From the NCBI GenBank assembly GCA_033065855.1, contig JAVXUO010000409.1, positions 90,844 through 154,843 on the forward strand: a DNA stretch of 64,000 nucleotides, read 5' to 3'. This document shows, in pieces, positions 46,410 through 56,592 of the stretch. The first letter of the stretch is position 1; each line of letters opens with the position of its first letter. The translations under genes were made by a program, and so were the position numbers. The DNA comes from Escallonia rubra (taxonomy: Eukaryota > Streptophyta > Magnoliopsida > Escalloniales > Escalloniaceae). The notes below the pieces were generated by a model that was given only the letters and a program-made list of their open reading frames with translations, searched no databases and was not told the origin of the DNA.

Positions 46410-46747
46410 CATGCTCTGGGTCTTCACCCACCATGACTATACCTATTTGGAAGCCCACAACGACACAACCACCATCACCCCTCAACAACCATCAGCAGTC
46501 ATCACCAACCCTCTTATAACCACTGCCAATCCAAAATGCCCACCACCCAAACCCCACCACCGTCATCACCAACCACCGCCTAACTACCCACCAACCCCAT
46601 CGTTACACCCGTCAGTACCGCTTGGCGAACTTACGGCGCACTGATCGCCACCTGTTAACTGAACATACCGTCGTACCATTCTAAATCGACACCACCACTA
46701 CGTACCAACCTACTTCAATCTCAAGATCACCACCCCTAAGGGCCCCC
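46410..46747 (+). repeat. CCACC-rich repeat, copy left of the CACTA element
   Basis: Aligns in the same orientation with 52405-52745 across the CACTA element. Shared words are CTGGGTCTT, CAACAACCATCA, CATCACCAAC and CTTTAATCTCAA-like. It ends at the CACTA boundary. Confidence 0.65.
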
Positions 46748-47089
46748 CATTACAAGGAAAAAGACTTTTAGCGACAGACGATTCTGTTGCTAAAAGTCCT
46801 CAATCAGTCGCAAAAGACTTTTAGCGACCCTCGCTAAAAGTTTGTTCTGAATAACCCCGTTGCCAAAAGTTTGGCGACTGAATTTGAAAATCCGTTGCCA
46901 AAAAACTAACTTTTAGCAACGGACAATAAATTAATTTAGCGACGGAAAGAAATATGTCGCTAAATTTTTTGTTTTTGTTTTTGTTTTTCAATACCCAAAC
47001 ATGTAATCACAATTCCAACACTTAATTCTCAATCCACATTAGGGTTAATAATTGTTGATCCATCAGTAATTATTTAATCCTAAAACACA

Positions 47090-47210
47090 ATAATATATAT
47101 ATATATATATGGAAGTTGATCCGTTGCTAGCGCTAGCAGAGTTGCTAGCGCTGTTTTGCCGTTCGCTATACAATATAGCGGACCTGCTAGCGCTAGCAAT
47201 GGATCACGAT

Positions 47211-47249
<39 letters not shown>
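47090..47249. mobile_element. TA-embedded element 1 (102 bp, at 47111-47212)
   Basis: A 102-bp unit beginning GGAAGTTGATCCGTTGCTAG and ending CAATGGATCACGATCC, lying inside a (TA)n microsatellite (47090-47110 and 47213-47249). It contains repeated GCTAGCGCTAGC palindromes and TCGCTATACAATATAGCG, the shortened counterpart of the CCGCTACA..TGTAGCGG motif of elements 2 and 3. Confidence 0.75.
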
Positions 47250-47251
<2 letters not shown>

Positions 47252-48733
47252 GAGCTGATCCCTTGACCGCGTAGGCAAAATAGGATATCTTGCCAGCGCG
47301 ATCTGGCCGTCCATCCCGAAGGGATGGACGGTCCAGATCACTTTTTTTGCGGCGCTGTCAGTCGTCCGCTACACTGTGTAGCGGACGGATCTTTTTACCT
47401 TTTTGCCCCTCCGCCCCGTCCGCTACACTGTATCGCGGACGGACTTTTTTTTAATTTTTTTTAAGCTCGTCCGCTACATTATGTAGCGGACAAGTTTTTC
47501 TAACATAAATGACAGTCTGTTACGTCCGCTACATTATGTAGCGGACAAGTTTTCAGTTCATTTTTCTCATTCTTCCATTAATTTTCCTGACATCTCTGTC
47601 TCTCTTTATCATCAATTTATGACTCTTTGACTCTTACTCTGTCTGTCTCCTTCCCATCTCTTTTCTCTGCCCCACCGAATTGAGCTTCAGCGACTCGAGC
47701 TGCTTGAACTGGCGCCAGAGACGAGCCGGCGTCACCGTGTAGCACAGCGCGATTCCGGCGTCATCGACTCGCGTTCCGCTCCTCCATTCGCGGGAGAGTA
47801 ACGACGACCACGCTGCGAAGCTGAATGGAAAAAAGAAATTCAGTAGAAGAGTCAAAGAGACGGAGGACCGAATTCCTAGGGGATCGAGTCTGAAAATTCC
47901 TGGGGGATCAAGTTCCTTGGCCCGATTCTGGCCGGTAGTAACCGGTGACCGGATCTGGCACCCAAGGCGTGTAGGCGTTCGAAGTTCTGTCATTTGGCTC
48001 CTCGTAACTTCTGTCATTTTGCTCCTTTAGAGGTTTTGAAGTGTTGCTGATCTCCGCGAGTTCCCGACAATGGGACGGTAGCTGGGCCCCACTATGCCTT
48101 GTTTCCTAAAGTGTCGCTGGATTTTCCATGGAACCCAGAAAATGGAATGCAGAGGTTTTGAGAGGAAGAGTAGAAGCAGAACTGGCGGGAGGGAGGGAAG
48201 ATGCACCAACTTTTATAGGGACCACATGGTTTGATTGTGTCCGGCGAGCTAATCTGAGACGAGGCCGTCGTCATCTCCGCCGGTTGGATCATGGAGAGGT
48301 GCAGCGGCATGAGATTATATGTATATGTAAGAGAAAGGACAGTGAGAGAAACGAGAGAGAGAGAGAGAGAGAGATGTCATAAGGACAATGAGAGAAAGGA
48401 CCGAAAAAGAGGAAGAAAAAGTATTGTCTGTCTACTTGTCCGCTACATAATGTAGCGGACGTAACAGACTGTCATTTATGTTAGAAAAACTTGTCCGCTA
48501 CATAATGTAGCGGACGAGCTTAAAAAAAATTGAATAAAAGGTCCGTCCGCGATACAGTGTAGCGGACGGGGCGGAGGGGCAAAAAGGTAAAAAGATCCGT
48601 CCGCTACACAGTGTAGCGGACGACTGACAGCGCCGCAAAAAAAAGTGATCTGGACCGTCCATCCCTTCGGGATGGACGGCCAGATCGCGCTGGCAAGATA
48701 TCCTATTTTGCCTACGCGGTCAAGGGATCAGCT

Positions 48734-48736
<3 letters not shown>
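47250..48736. mobile_element. TA-embedded element 2 (1,487 bp) with 303-bp terminal inverted repeats
   Basis: Starts GGGAGCTGATCCCTTGACCG and ends CGGTCAAGGGATCAGCTCCC, directly inside (TA)n on both sides. Inverted arms run about 47250-47552 and 48434-48736 (303 bp each, near identical). Each arm has five short palindromes; on the left these are 47307-47331 (CCGTCCATCCC type), 47363-47387, 47416-47440, 47468-47491 and 47523-47546 (CGTCCGCTACA..TGTAGCGGACG type). The 880-bp centre is not repetitive and may hold a captured gene fragment. No transposase is present. Confidence 0.88.
47634..47840 (-). pseudogene. Gene-like fragment inside TA-embedded element 2
   Basis: The minus-strand open frame 47634-48017 contains a segment with normal protein character (FAAWSSLLSREWRSGTRVDD, then AGIALCYTVTPARLWRQFK and QLESLKLNS), GC-richer than its surroundings. 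I do not recognise the family. It looks like an exon piece acquired by the element, but this is inference. The upstream half of the frame (after 47840) is low-information. Confidence 0.3.
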
Positions 48737-48791
<55 letters not shown>

Positions 48792-49146
48792 GACGCGATC
48801 TATTACTCGTGCTAATAAGTTGCCAGCGCGATTTGACCGTCCATCCATAGAGGATGGACGGACCAGATCTATTTTTTTTTATAAAAAAAACCGTTGTCCA
48901 CTACATTATCTAGCAGACGATGATTTTGACCAAAATATCTCGACGGTATTTAATGAGTCAAAGAGATTCACAGATAAATTGGGGGGGGGGGGGCAGTATT
49001 GTAAATTTCATCGTCCGCTATATTATGTGACCGACGGCGGTGAAGTTTACTTAAAAAATAGATCTAGCCCGTCCATCTGCAAGGGATGGACGGTCAGATG
49101 GCACTGGCAATTTACCTTAAGTTGCCAATGCGTGCAACGGATCAGC

Positions 49147-49180
<34 letters not shown>
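48737..49180. mobile_element. TA-embedded element 3 (360 bp, at 48790-49149)
   Basis: Starts GGGACGCGATCTATTACTCG and ends CAACGGATCAGCTTC, within (TA)n (48737-48789 and 49150-49180). Near the ends it shares GTTGCCAGCGCGAT and CCGTCCATC..GGATGGACGG with element 2, and internally CGTCCGCTATATTATGTG..CGACG with decay of the palindrome. A run of 13 G lies at 48980. Confidence 0.8.
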
Positions 49181-49183
<3 letters not shown>

Positions 49184-49319
49184 ATTTCAAATTTCAAATT
49201 TCAAATTCTATACTAATTGAACATGAAATTAATATAATGTTGTTCATAGTGAACCAAATATAATAAGGGCAGGGACAAGAGCGAGAAGAGGATACAAATA
49301 GGGGAAGAGAGGGGAGCTT

Positions 49320-51500
49320 AATTCTAAGAGGGCACGAGAGAGGAAGTGGGCTCAAGGCTCGTTAAGACCGGGATCTGGATCCTGCTAATCGTCATCGTCC
49401 ACAGCGTTCTGTCATCCAGATCCGGCTCGATATGTCCAGCAATAATGTCCTCCAGGTAAAGGCACATATGCATTAATCTCGATAGTAATTGTATCTTGTG
49501 TTTATTCATGTATATAATGACTTCATAGAAGAATTGTTTTGTACTTGATCCTGAGCCCTGATCATCCTGAACACCTCTTCAGCAATGCGATGAACATCTT
49601 CTGGGTGTAACTGTTGCTCCGCAGTTGGTGTCTGTGTTTGTGGAGGGGCAGCAGAGGGTGGGGATTCTCCCATCATAACACGTGCAGTTGCGCTGGGCAG
49701 ACTACGTACACGCACTTTTTGTCTATCGACGACCCCTAGTGTATCCAGCCACCGCTTCAATCCCCCAGTACTCGTACTTGTGGACGCTGATGGTTGTCCG
49801 GGTTGCCCAGACCACCTAATTTGTTAATACGAGACCTACAAAATAGTGATTTGACATTAAAGATATTAATGCAATAGACATCGACTATATAGCCAAAATT
49901 TTAACTATAAATTTTTTTGTAACTTATATCGATCTTTCGGGCAATCTCTGAAACGAAGTCCCTTGGCTGATGTGCATCATCTCTACCCTTCTTCCTCACG
50001 TGCGTCATCATGTACATCAAAGCACTCACCTCATCCTTCTACAGGTTCAGGTGCTCAGCCGCATTCCTATGTCAGACGACGTTGTGAGGCACTGACCCCC
50101 TTCCCCCTCCTGTGCGTAGGATCCTGATCCTTTATGTTCTCCCTCTCATTCTTACTCTTCGCCTTCTAAGATGGATCAATGATCCACCTATCAACCATCT
50201 GTCCCCATACAGATGGTGAGATCCAATGAGGCGGATACCCCTTCCACTCCTCCATCGGGGCACCCTCTGGCAGGAACTTCCTTACCCACTCCTGTACGTC
50301 GTGTAGCCATCACTAATAATTTTTGGCGATGTATGCAAAAAAAAGGCCATCCACCCCAACACTTGCTGCCCAGGTGACTCAAACTTGAACCTTCCTGCAA
50401 GGCATCCAATTACACAATATGTACGATTAATTTAATTAAACATATATTAGCTGACAATTTATCAAACCATACCAGCCACTCCTCTCACATGGCCTCTTTC
50501 CTCCCGGCATCCCAGTCCTTCCAGTACAACAACAGCTCAAAGAAACGGCTCTTCATAAAGACACAGATCTTCTTTTTCACCTGACACTCCACGTTCCTGA
50601 TAAAGAATATCATTACTATTATTAAATAAGTGAACAATAATAACTATCGGAATCATTAAAGTGTTAAGTACTGCATGAAGTGATTTTTTACTTACTAGTC
50701 ATCCTCGGTGAGAGTAACTCGTTATTTCTGCTGGGGATCGATGCATACCTCACATGTGGGTCAGCGACCTCGACGAGATCCTACAAAATACCAACATTAA
50801 TACAGTTCAAATATAATTTAAATATAAGTTTAACATTATGACTAAGTGCTAATATCACATATACCTAATGTTGTCGAACCCACAAAAGAAGAACCAGCGG
50901 GCGGCTGAGAGGGCTCAGTCTAATACTGGGGCTGTGGCTGGGGCCAGGCCTGCTAGATGCTCGTGCTATGTGCCTCGACATCAGCAGGCAATGCCGAGCT
51001 GGGAGCCGCCAGCGTGGACGCAGCTCGGCATCCACCGCGACCACGAATGGGCCTGTAATTTATTCACAACTAATAACACGAAACCGACTTTGTATAGAGG
51101 AAGTCCAAAGAAATTAACACATTAAAGTGATAACACAAAACTGCTACCACATGCTCTTGATTACGCTAAAATTGCAGAAACACTATATGAACCGAATAAA
51201 CGAGTAAGTTAATATATTACTACGGAATAATCAAGTACACGTCACGCTGGGAAGATGATTTTGTTACGTCGTAATATTAAGTGATATATTCAAGTTACTT
51301 ATTCCGAGAACATGCATGTTAAAACATTATAAGTCAGTTATCTTCATTTTGACAGTTATCTTCATTTTGAGAATCATCATCATCTTCATCTTGAAACTCA
51401 TCATCCTCTTCATCTTGTAATTTATTCTTTTCGTCAGTAGACCCATCCTCATCATCTTCAACACTTTCTACATCTTCTTTTTCATCATCTACGACTTCCA
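49320..51500 (-). pseudogene. CACTA-associated transposase remnants (PTTA/En/Spm type)
   Basis: Minus-strand fragments. The acidic stretch at 51500-51345 (DEEDDEFQDEDDDD) lies upstream. Further down, 50409-50191 contains LDLTICMGTDG and the adjoining W-I/L-D-x-S segment, and 50170-50050 reads like the KNxxEN...GSVPHNVV part of plant PTTA-type transposases. 49760-49506 (MKRWLDTLGVVDRQKVRVRS, then HPEDVHRIAEEVFRMIRAQD) is the C-terminal helical part. A homologous piece lies at 62630-62960. Frames are broken throughout, probably with old introns. Confidence 0.5.
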
Positions 51501-51514
51501 CTCATCGATAGGAT

Positions 51515-51710
51515 TCAATTAGGTTAATTAGGGTTTATCAGGCTAATTAGGATAATTAGAATTTAATTAGATTAATTAAGGGTTAGTTAGGGTTAACTAG
51601 GATTAATTAGTATTAATTAGGGCTAAATACAGCTAGCTGCTAATTAGAGTTAATTGGGGTTAATTAGGATTAATTCAAACTTAATTAGGGTTAATTAAAC
51701 TTATAACATG
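51515..51710 (+). repeat. Telomere-like degenerate repeat (TTAGGGTTAATTA)n in the CACTA element
   Basis: About 15 diverged copies of an 11-13 bp unit close to TTAGGGTTAAT. The counterpart in the second CACTA-related fragment is 62985-63370, so the array belongs to the element and is not a chromosome-end remnant. Confidence 0.85.
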
Positions 51711-52404
51711 TAACTAATTATACTATACATTATACACTATACATGCAATTACACTATACATTATAACAAATTCAACATAACATGTAATTACACTATAAAT
51801 TGTAACATGTAATTAGGGTAAAATGTACATGCCTTAAAGCATGGTGCGACAGCAACGGTGATGGTTGTATGGCCGTGGCAGCAAGGAGGAGATGTGGGGA
51901 CTCTTAGGGGGGGGGGGGGGGGGGGCTGTCGCCGGTGATCGTCGGTGAAACAGATAGAAAAGAGAGAGAAAATAAGGGAAAAATGTGGAGAAAGAAAAGA
52001 AAGGGGGAAGTGGGTTTTTAGTGACATGAGTTTTAGCAACGGAATTTCTCATCGCCAAGAGTCATGTTTTCAAAATTTTCAATAACTTTTAGCGACATAA
52101 ATTTTCATTGCTAAAAATTTATTTCATGGCTTTAGCGATGATTTTTTTAGCGACGGACACATTCCGTCGCTAAATATTTTCTCAAAATATTTAATTTTTT
52201 TTGGCCGAAATAGAAAATTTTTAAAATTCTTTAGCAACATATATTCTGTCGCAAAAATCCCATCGGTAAAGATCCGTCGATGGATCTTTACCTCCGGTAA
52301 GGGTTGCTTTTAGCGACGGATTTGGAGCTGTTGCTAAAGAGCCCTTTTCTTGTAGTGTCCATTTTCATTTTCATTCTTTACTTCTAACGTCTGTACACAC
52401 CCCC

Positions 52405-52745
52405 CCCCCCCCCTAAGCCCTGGGTCTTACTGCCACCATACCCACTTGCAAGTCCACAACCACCTATCTTTACGATACCCACTACCACTCCGCAACAACC
52501 ATCATCAGTCTTACTAAATCACCACCATTGTCATCACCAACTGCGACGAGCCTAACTAGCCATCAAACCCACCGCTGCACACACCATTGCTTGACTGAAC
52601 CCACCGCCGCACCTCAACTGAACCATCCACCCACCAGCTTCCAAATCGGCACCACCATTACCAACATACTTTAATCTCAACATCACCATCCCCCGAGCGT
52701 AGCACCACCAGAAATACCAAGTTCGACCACGACATAACCCCAACA
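52405..52745 (+). repeat. CCACC-rich repeat, copy right of the CACTA element
   Basis: Direct copy of 46410-46747 (CTGGGTCTTACTGCCACCAT, CAACAACCATCATCAGTC, TTTAATCTCAACATCACCAT). It is preceded by a C-tract of about 15 at 52400. Confidence 0.65.
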
Positions 52746-54541
52746 TCAACCATAATTATGGCACCACTACCCCACAACTTGTGCCATCTTTTTCTCGATA
52801 AAACTAAACTAAATCGTAACCCTAGAAAAATAATGTACACCCGAATTGCAGTGCAAGCTTGCCTCAAAAGTCTCAAATCAATACACCCCAAATTAAAACC
52901 CTAATTTATGTGTGAATGCTTGCACACAAACGCTCGCGCACACAAAAAAACACAGACATATACACAGACATGTGTGTGCGCGCGCGTGTAAAATGTGTAC
53001 ATGTACATATATGTGTATATGTATGTGTATATGTTGGATTTAGGATTTTTTTTAAATTGATTTTTGGGCATAGTTCAATGACCGTTGGTGTGGTTCTTTC
53101 TTGGATCAATTAACATCTCATGCATTTTACTCTCCACGGTAGGATTAACGGTATAAACGAATGGGCAGTTTGAGGACTAGTCATGATGTATGACAACAAT
53201 TTAAGGACTATCAATGTAATAAAGCAATTAAAGTATCAGGACTATTGTTATTTCTTTTCCATTTTGCCGACTAGGGCTCCTCTTTTCAACGGACATCAAC
53301 AGACAGGTTTATTGCTTATTACCTTCTCCTGCATGTTAACTTACTATGTACACATACTCTAACGGCATAGGAAAAAAAAAAAAAAAAAACACGCAGTCCA
53401 GTACACTAGGCTTTTCGATTGTGATTGCGTGGTAAGAGGAAACCCTATTGAGGGATATGAGGAAGTATGAGGTTGGTTGAGGCGCGCAACCCCATTGTCC
53501 ACTTTAGTGAAAAGAGGCTCTGAGTATCAAACTCGAAAGCGCTTAATTAGACATAGAGACACTGATCATATCGAAAACTAATTAAGCAGCACAACTATTC
53601 ATAGTCTAAATAAACAGAAAGGGGATTGTAAGACCGTTCAAGATAACAAGACACTTTTTTCTTTCATCTATGATATGATATTTTACGATGATGGTGGATT
53701 TGGAAGAAGTTTTACTGGAACGTAATTAAAAAAAAAAAAATCTCACTCTGGAGCAAGACTTCCGATTATGTGGATCAGACCCTAGCTCTTGCTCTCTTGT
53801 TAAATATCTTACATCTGTACAATCTACATTCTGTGACATAAGGGGGCAACTCTCCACCACAAATTCTTTTACATGTTTTGCCATAACTTCATTTCGTAGC
53901 CGCCACTCAACACTGTCATCTCCATCAAGGGTGTTTGGTTAAGCTGAACATCTGAAAGAGAATACATTAGATACTTTATTATTTGACCCTGTAGAAGATT
54001 GAATAATATAAGACCCAAACACCTTAGATCTTGAATAGTGACTCCATGAGCAAGGCCCTACTTCAGTCCACTTTCAATTGAAAAAAAAATGAAAAATCTT
54101 ACCCAAATTTGCAACTAAACATCCCCCCAAAAAAAAATGAAAAAAAAAAGATTTCGTGATTTGTACTGTGGGCAGACTTCAATCTTTTTCCTTGTACAGA
54201 AAGTCAAGAAGATTCTCCCAAAGCAGCTCTCCAAAGACCACGTGTTGTGGAAATTCTTTTCCAAAGTTTAGAAAATGTTTAGAAAACGAATTTTGATGTT
54301 TTCAAAATTTGAAAACAACATTAGGGCAAGAGTAGATTCTTAGATTTAACAGGAGATAGTGTACACAAAAGCAAGATTGTTATTAAAGAACAAGCTAGAG
54401 TTTTACTGCACTAAACTGTACACAAATTTTTTCCAAAAGAGGAAAATAATCAAGAAAAATCCATTATAGACTTTCATGGGCATCATAAACATTTATTGAA
54501 ATCTACAATGGCAAACGTAGTCCTACCAGGGCTTAACCGAT
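52746..54541. other. Intergenic, microsatellites only
   Basis: (CA)/(TG)-rich and ATGTGTATATG sequence at 52918-53035, poly-A at 53371-53389, several A-runs near 54080-54150. The VQ gene's 3' untranslated region should lie within about 53750-54541. No transposon recognised. Confidence 0.4.
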
Positions 54542-54934
54542 TTACACTGCGTCTAGCCATAAGCTTGAGCTAGCAGGATAAAGTCCCTGGAAATTCTCAA
54601 GAATCTGAGGCATAAAAACGTCGTCATAATGTTCGAACGGAAGATCAGGCCGGTTAGGTAGCTCATTAACCGGTTCTACTCCTGCTACTTTAAGTTCATC
54701 TGTGAGCTTCATTGCACGAGGATCCACTTGATGGCTATCTAAGATCTCGGGATACTTAGAGGGGTCCGGCAAGTCAGCATCTTGGCCGGTGAGTTCTTGG
54801 ACCAGGGCTCGGAATTCTGATGCACTAGTCTTGACCCTCATAGGGTTTGAGATGTACACAACTTTGACGGGTTTCTTCTTGGGTTTGGCCTGCTTGGTTG
54901 CCTTGTTTTGGTGCACACTTAGCAGTTTATCCAT
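54542..54934 (-). CDS. SIB1: VQ-motif protein, sigma factor-binding protein 1 (SIB1)-like
   Basis: Intronless gene for 130 residues. The VQ motif FRALVQELTG lies at 41-50 and matches FxxxVQxLTG. It is preceded by a Lys-rich stretch (KKKPVK, 19-24) and VVYISNPMRVKTSASEF, which is specific to the SIB1/SIB2 group. In Arabidopsis these proteins bind plastid sigma factor SIG1 and the WRKY33 transcription factor in defence against necrotrophs, in plastid and nucleus. The C-terminus is acidic with a PFEHYDDVFMPQILENF segment typical of the group. The frame stays open upstream to 55108, but ATG 54934 fits family N-termini (MDKLLSVHQNK) and leaves a normal leader after the TATA box at about 55150. The intact frame suggests a working gene. 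Confidence 0.92.
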   Translation of the reverse strand: MDKLLSVHQNKATKQAKPKKKPVKVVYISNPMRVKTSASEFRALVQELTGQDADLPDPSKYPEILDSHQVDPRAMKLTDELKVAGVEPVNELPNRPDLPFEHYDDVFMPQILENFQGLYPASSSLWLDAV

Positions 54935-55145
54935 GTGCTGATCTCTAGCTTGAAAAGGGTTCTGTTTTATATGGACTGCTACCAATTTGACTGTGAACGG
55001 AAGATCTTCCGGAAGAGGAAGGAAGAGAGAACTTGGATGAGGAAAATGAATAGGGAGCTGTGGAAAATGGAAACTGACAAGAAAGGAGAGGGAGAAATTC
55101 GTAGTCACATAGCTCTAAAATCTAATAGAGCGTTACCGTCTACCG

Positions 55146-55152
55146 TATATAA
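55146..55152 (-). promoter_or_regulatory. TATA box of the VQ gene
   Basis: TTTATATAC on the minus strand. Transcription would start near 55120, leaving about 185 nt of leader before ATG 54934. That argues against the upstream in-frame ATG at 55108, which would sit almost on the start site. Confidence 0.65.
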
Positions 55153-55159
55153 AGGCACG

Positions 55160-55950
55160 TCTTCTTTTGCATTTTCCTCCTTTCATTGGGTTAACAAGTA
55201 CACTATGGCATGGCCAATGAGGCACTTAGGTAATTTCCTTCTTTTATGTATATTTAGTTCTCACCAGAAACTATAATATTTAATTACTACAAATATTCAG
55301 CTACACTTTAGGCAATTAACGTCGACGCTTGATGTAATCTGACTTCTTTGAGAAAGGGGGAGATGACGTATTGCTATTCTTCGTACAGTTTAATCAAAGT
55401 ATTTTATTCAGTTCTTAATAGTCTGTCATGTGCGAAGGTTCATATTATATCTTAATATCTATGAATGAAGTTCTTAAAGTTGACAAATGGAGAAAGGAAA
55501 AAAGAAAAAAGAAAATTCTCTTATTAGTATCAGCGTGTGTAACACATTATAACTTTTATGATATTTTTATCATTTTCTTCACGGTACCTAAAAAGCTACA
55601 CTGACAGTCTCCTAAAATACTTTGGAGCGATTTAGTAAGTTATTTTCAACAGATTAATTTTTCTTATAACACGTGACCTTTTTATCCAAAATACTCGGGA
55701 GTCAGGACACGCAAAAAAATTTCTCCATCAGCTTCTTTTTGCCTGTTACTGTTCTTCTGGTAACAGTTATAGAACATTTTTTTTTACCCTCAAACTCAGA
55801 ATTACCACCTTGAACGCATCAAAATATGGAAGGAAAATCTATTTTTTTACCGAAAAAAAGGAAAGGATAACAAACAAGAAGCGTGGGCTTCAGACGACAA
55901 GTGGGGAGATTATGAGATCAATGATGGTTAAACACGTAGCAGACTTCATT
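55160..55950. other. Upstream region of the VQ gene
   Basis: AT-rich, with one W-box-like TTGACA at 55481 and a G-box-like ACACGTGACC near 55670. No repeat or gene recognised. Confidence 0.4.
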
Positions 55951-55954
55951 GTCA

Positions 55955-55987
55955 TGACGTCTTGTAATAGATGACGTGAGGACGTCA
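55955..55987. promoter_or_regulatory. Cluster of three TGACG (as-1/TGA-type) motifs upstream of the VQ gene
   Basis: TGACGTC at 55955, TGACGT at 55972 and GACGTCA (inverted TGACGTC) at 55981, all within 33 bp and roughly 830 bp upstream of the inferred transcription start. Paired TGACG motifs are bound by TGA-class bZIP factors in salicylate-responsive promoters. Function here is inference. Confidence 0.45.
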
Positions 55988-56208
55988 TGAGCCTCACCTC
56001 GCCTTCATGGTTGAGCTGGACCGTGTCGGTCGGCTTCATGCGACCATAAAGAAGAAAACAACGTATGTACAAGCGGTAATATCTCGTACGAAATTTTACC
56101 TCTTATCTATGAGGTGGATATTCGATCCCTTCCTTCATCTCTACATAAATGAGGTAGAAATAATTTCAAGGGAAGGAAAAGTAGGTGGATATTCGGGTGT
56201 GTTAATTG

Positions 56209-56241
56209 TTATCCTATCCTATCCTATACTATCCTATCCTG
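56209..56241. repeat. (TATCC)n microsatellite
   Basis: About six tandem copies of ATCCT with one interruption, just left of the MITE at 56271. Confidence 0.85.
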
Positions 56242-56270
56242 CCTTATTGAACAAAAAGTTGCTTGAGTAG

Positions 56271-56592
56271 CTAGGGCCCGTACGCTTACCATATTTGTTT
56301 TCTGTTTTTAGCAATGATGATGAAAAAGATTCCTTTTTTGCGTACTTTTACCATTTTATGTTTTCGTTTTGGATAAAATTACTCAAATAATAACAAAAAA
56401 CTGAAAACACCTAAAAGGTGTTTTCAGCTTTTTTCACTTAAACTTAACCCAATATAAGAAAAAATAGCTAAATTTTTTTCTGAGAAAATGATAAAAGTAC
56501 AGGAACGGATTTTCAAACTGAATATGAAAATCATGAAAATGAAAAAAGAAAATGAAAAGAGAAAACAAATATGGTAAGCGTACGGGGCCTAG
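56271..56592. mobile_element. MITE with ~30-bp terminal inverted repeats
   Basis: Left end CTAGGGCCCGTACGCTTACC and right end (inverted) CTAGGCCCCGTACGCTTACC, continuing into ATATTTGTTTTCT on both sides. 322 bp, non-coding, A/T-rich centre. The GGGCCCGT-type ends suggest a hAT-related MITE, but no target duplication was resolved. Confidence 0.82.

Larger units (their letters stand above)
46748..52357 (-). mobile_element. CACTA (En/Spm) transposon, decayed
   Basis: Right end read inward is CACTACAAGAAAAGGGCTC (minus, from 52357); left end is CATTACAAGGAAAAAG (46748), one change from CACTA. Flanking triplets are CCC and TCC. Both subterminal regions carry the repeats TTTTAGCGACGGA / TCCGTCGCTAAA typical of these elements (46770-46970 and 52020-52345). 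The interior has minus-strand transposase remnants (49320-51500), telomere-like repeats (51515-51710) and three (TA)n-embedded insertions (47111-49149). Total 5,610 bp including insertions. Transposase frames are broken. Confidence 0.88.

Noticed and set aside
48820..49263. 147-codon plus-strand frame
   Set aside because: It runs through a TA-embedded element, a G-tract and (TA)n, giving an (IY)n stretch. Not a gene.
51515..51710. Interstitial telomere or former chromosome end
   Set aside because: The unit is degenerate, not TTTAGGG, and the same array occurs in another CACTA-type copy at 62985-63370.
54935..55108. N-terminal extension of the VQ protein from ATG 55108
   Set aside because: Extension is Phe/Pro/Leu-rich and unlike family N-termini, and ATG 55108 is only about 12 nt past the expected transcription start. 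Internal ATG 54934 preferred.
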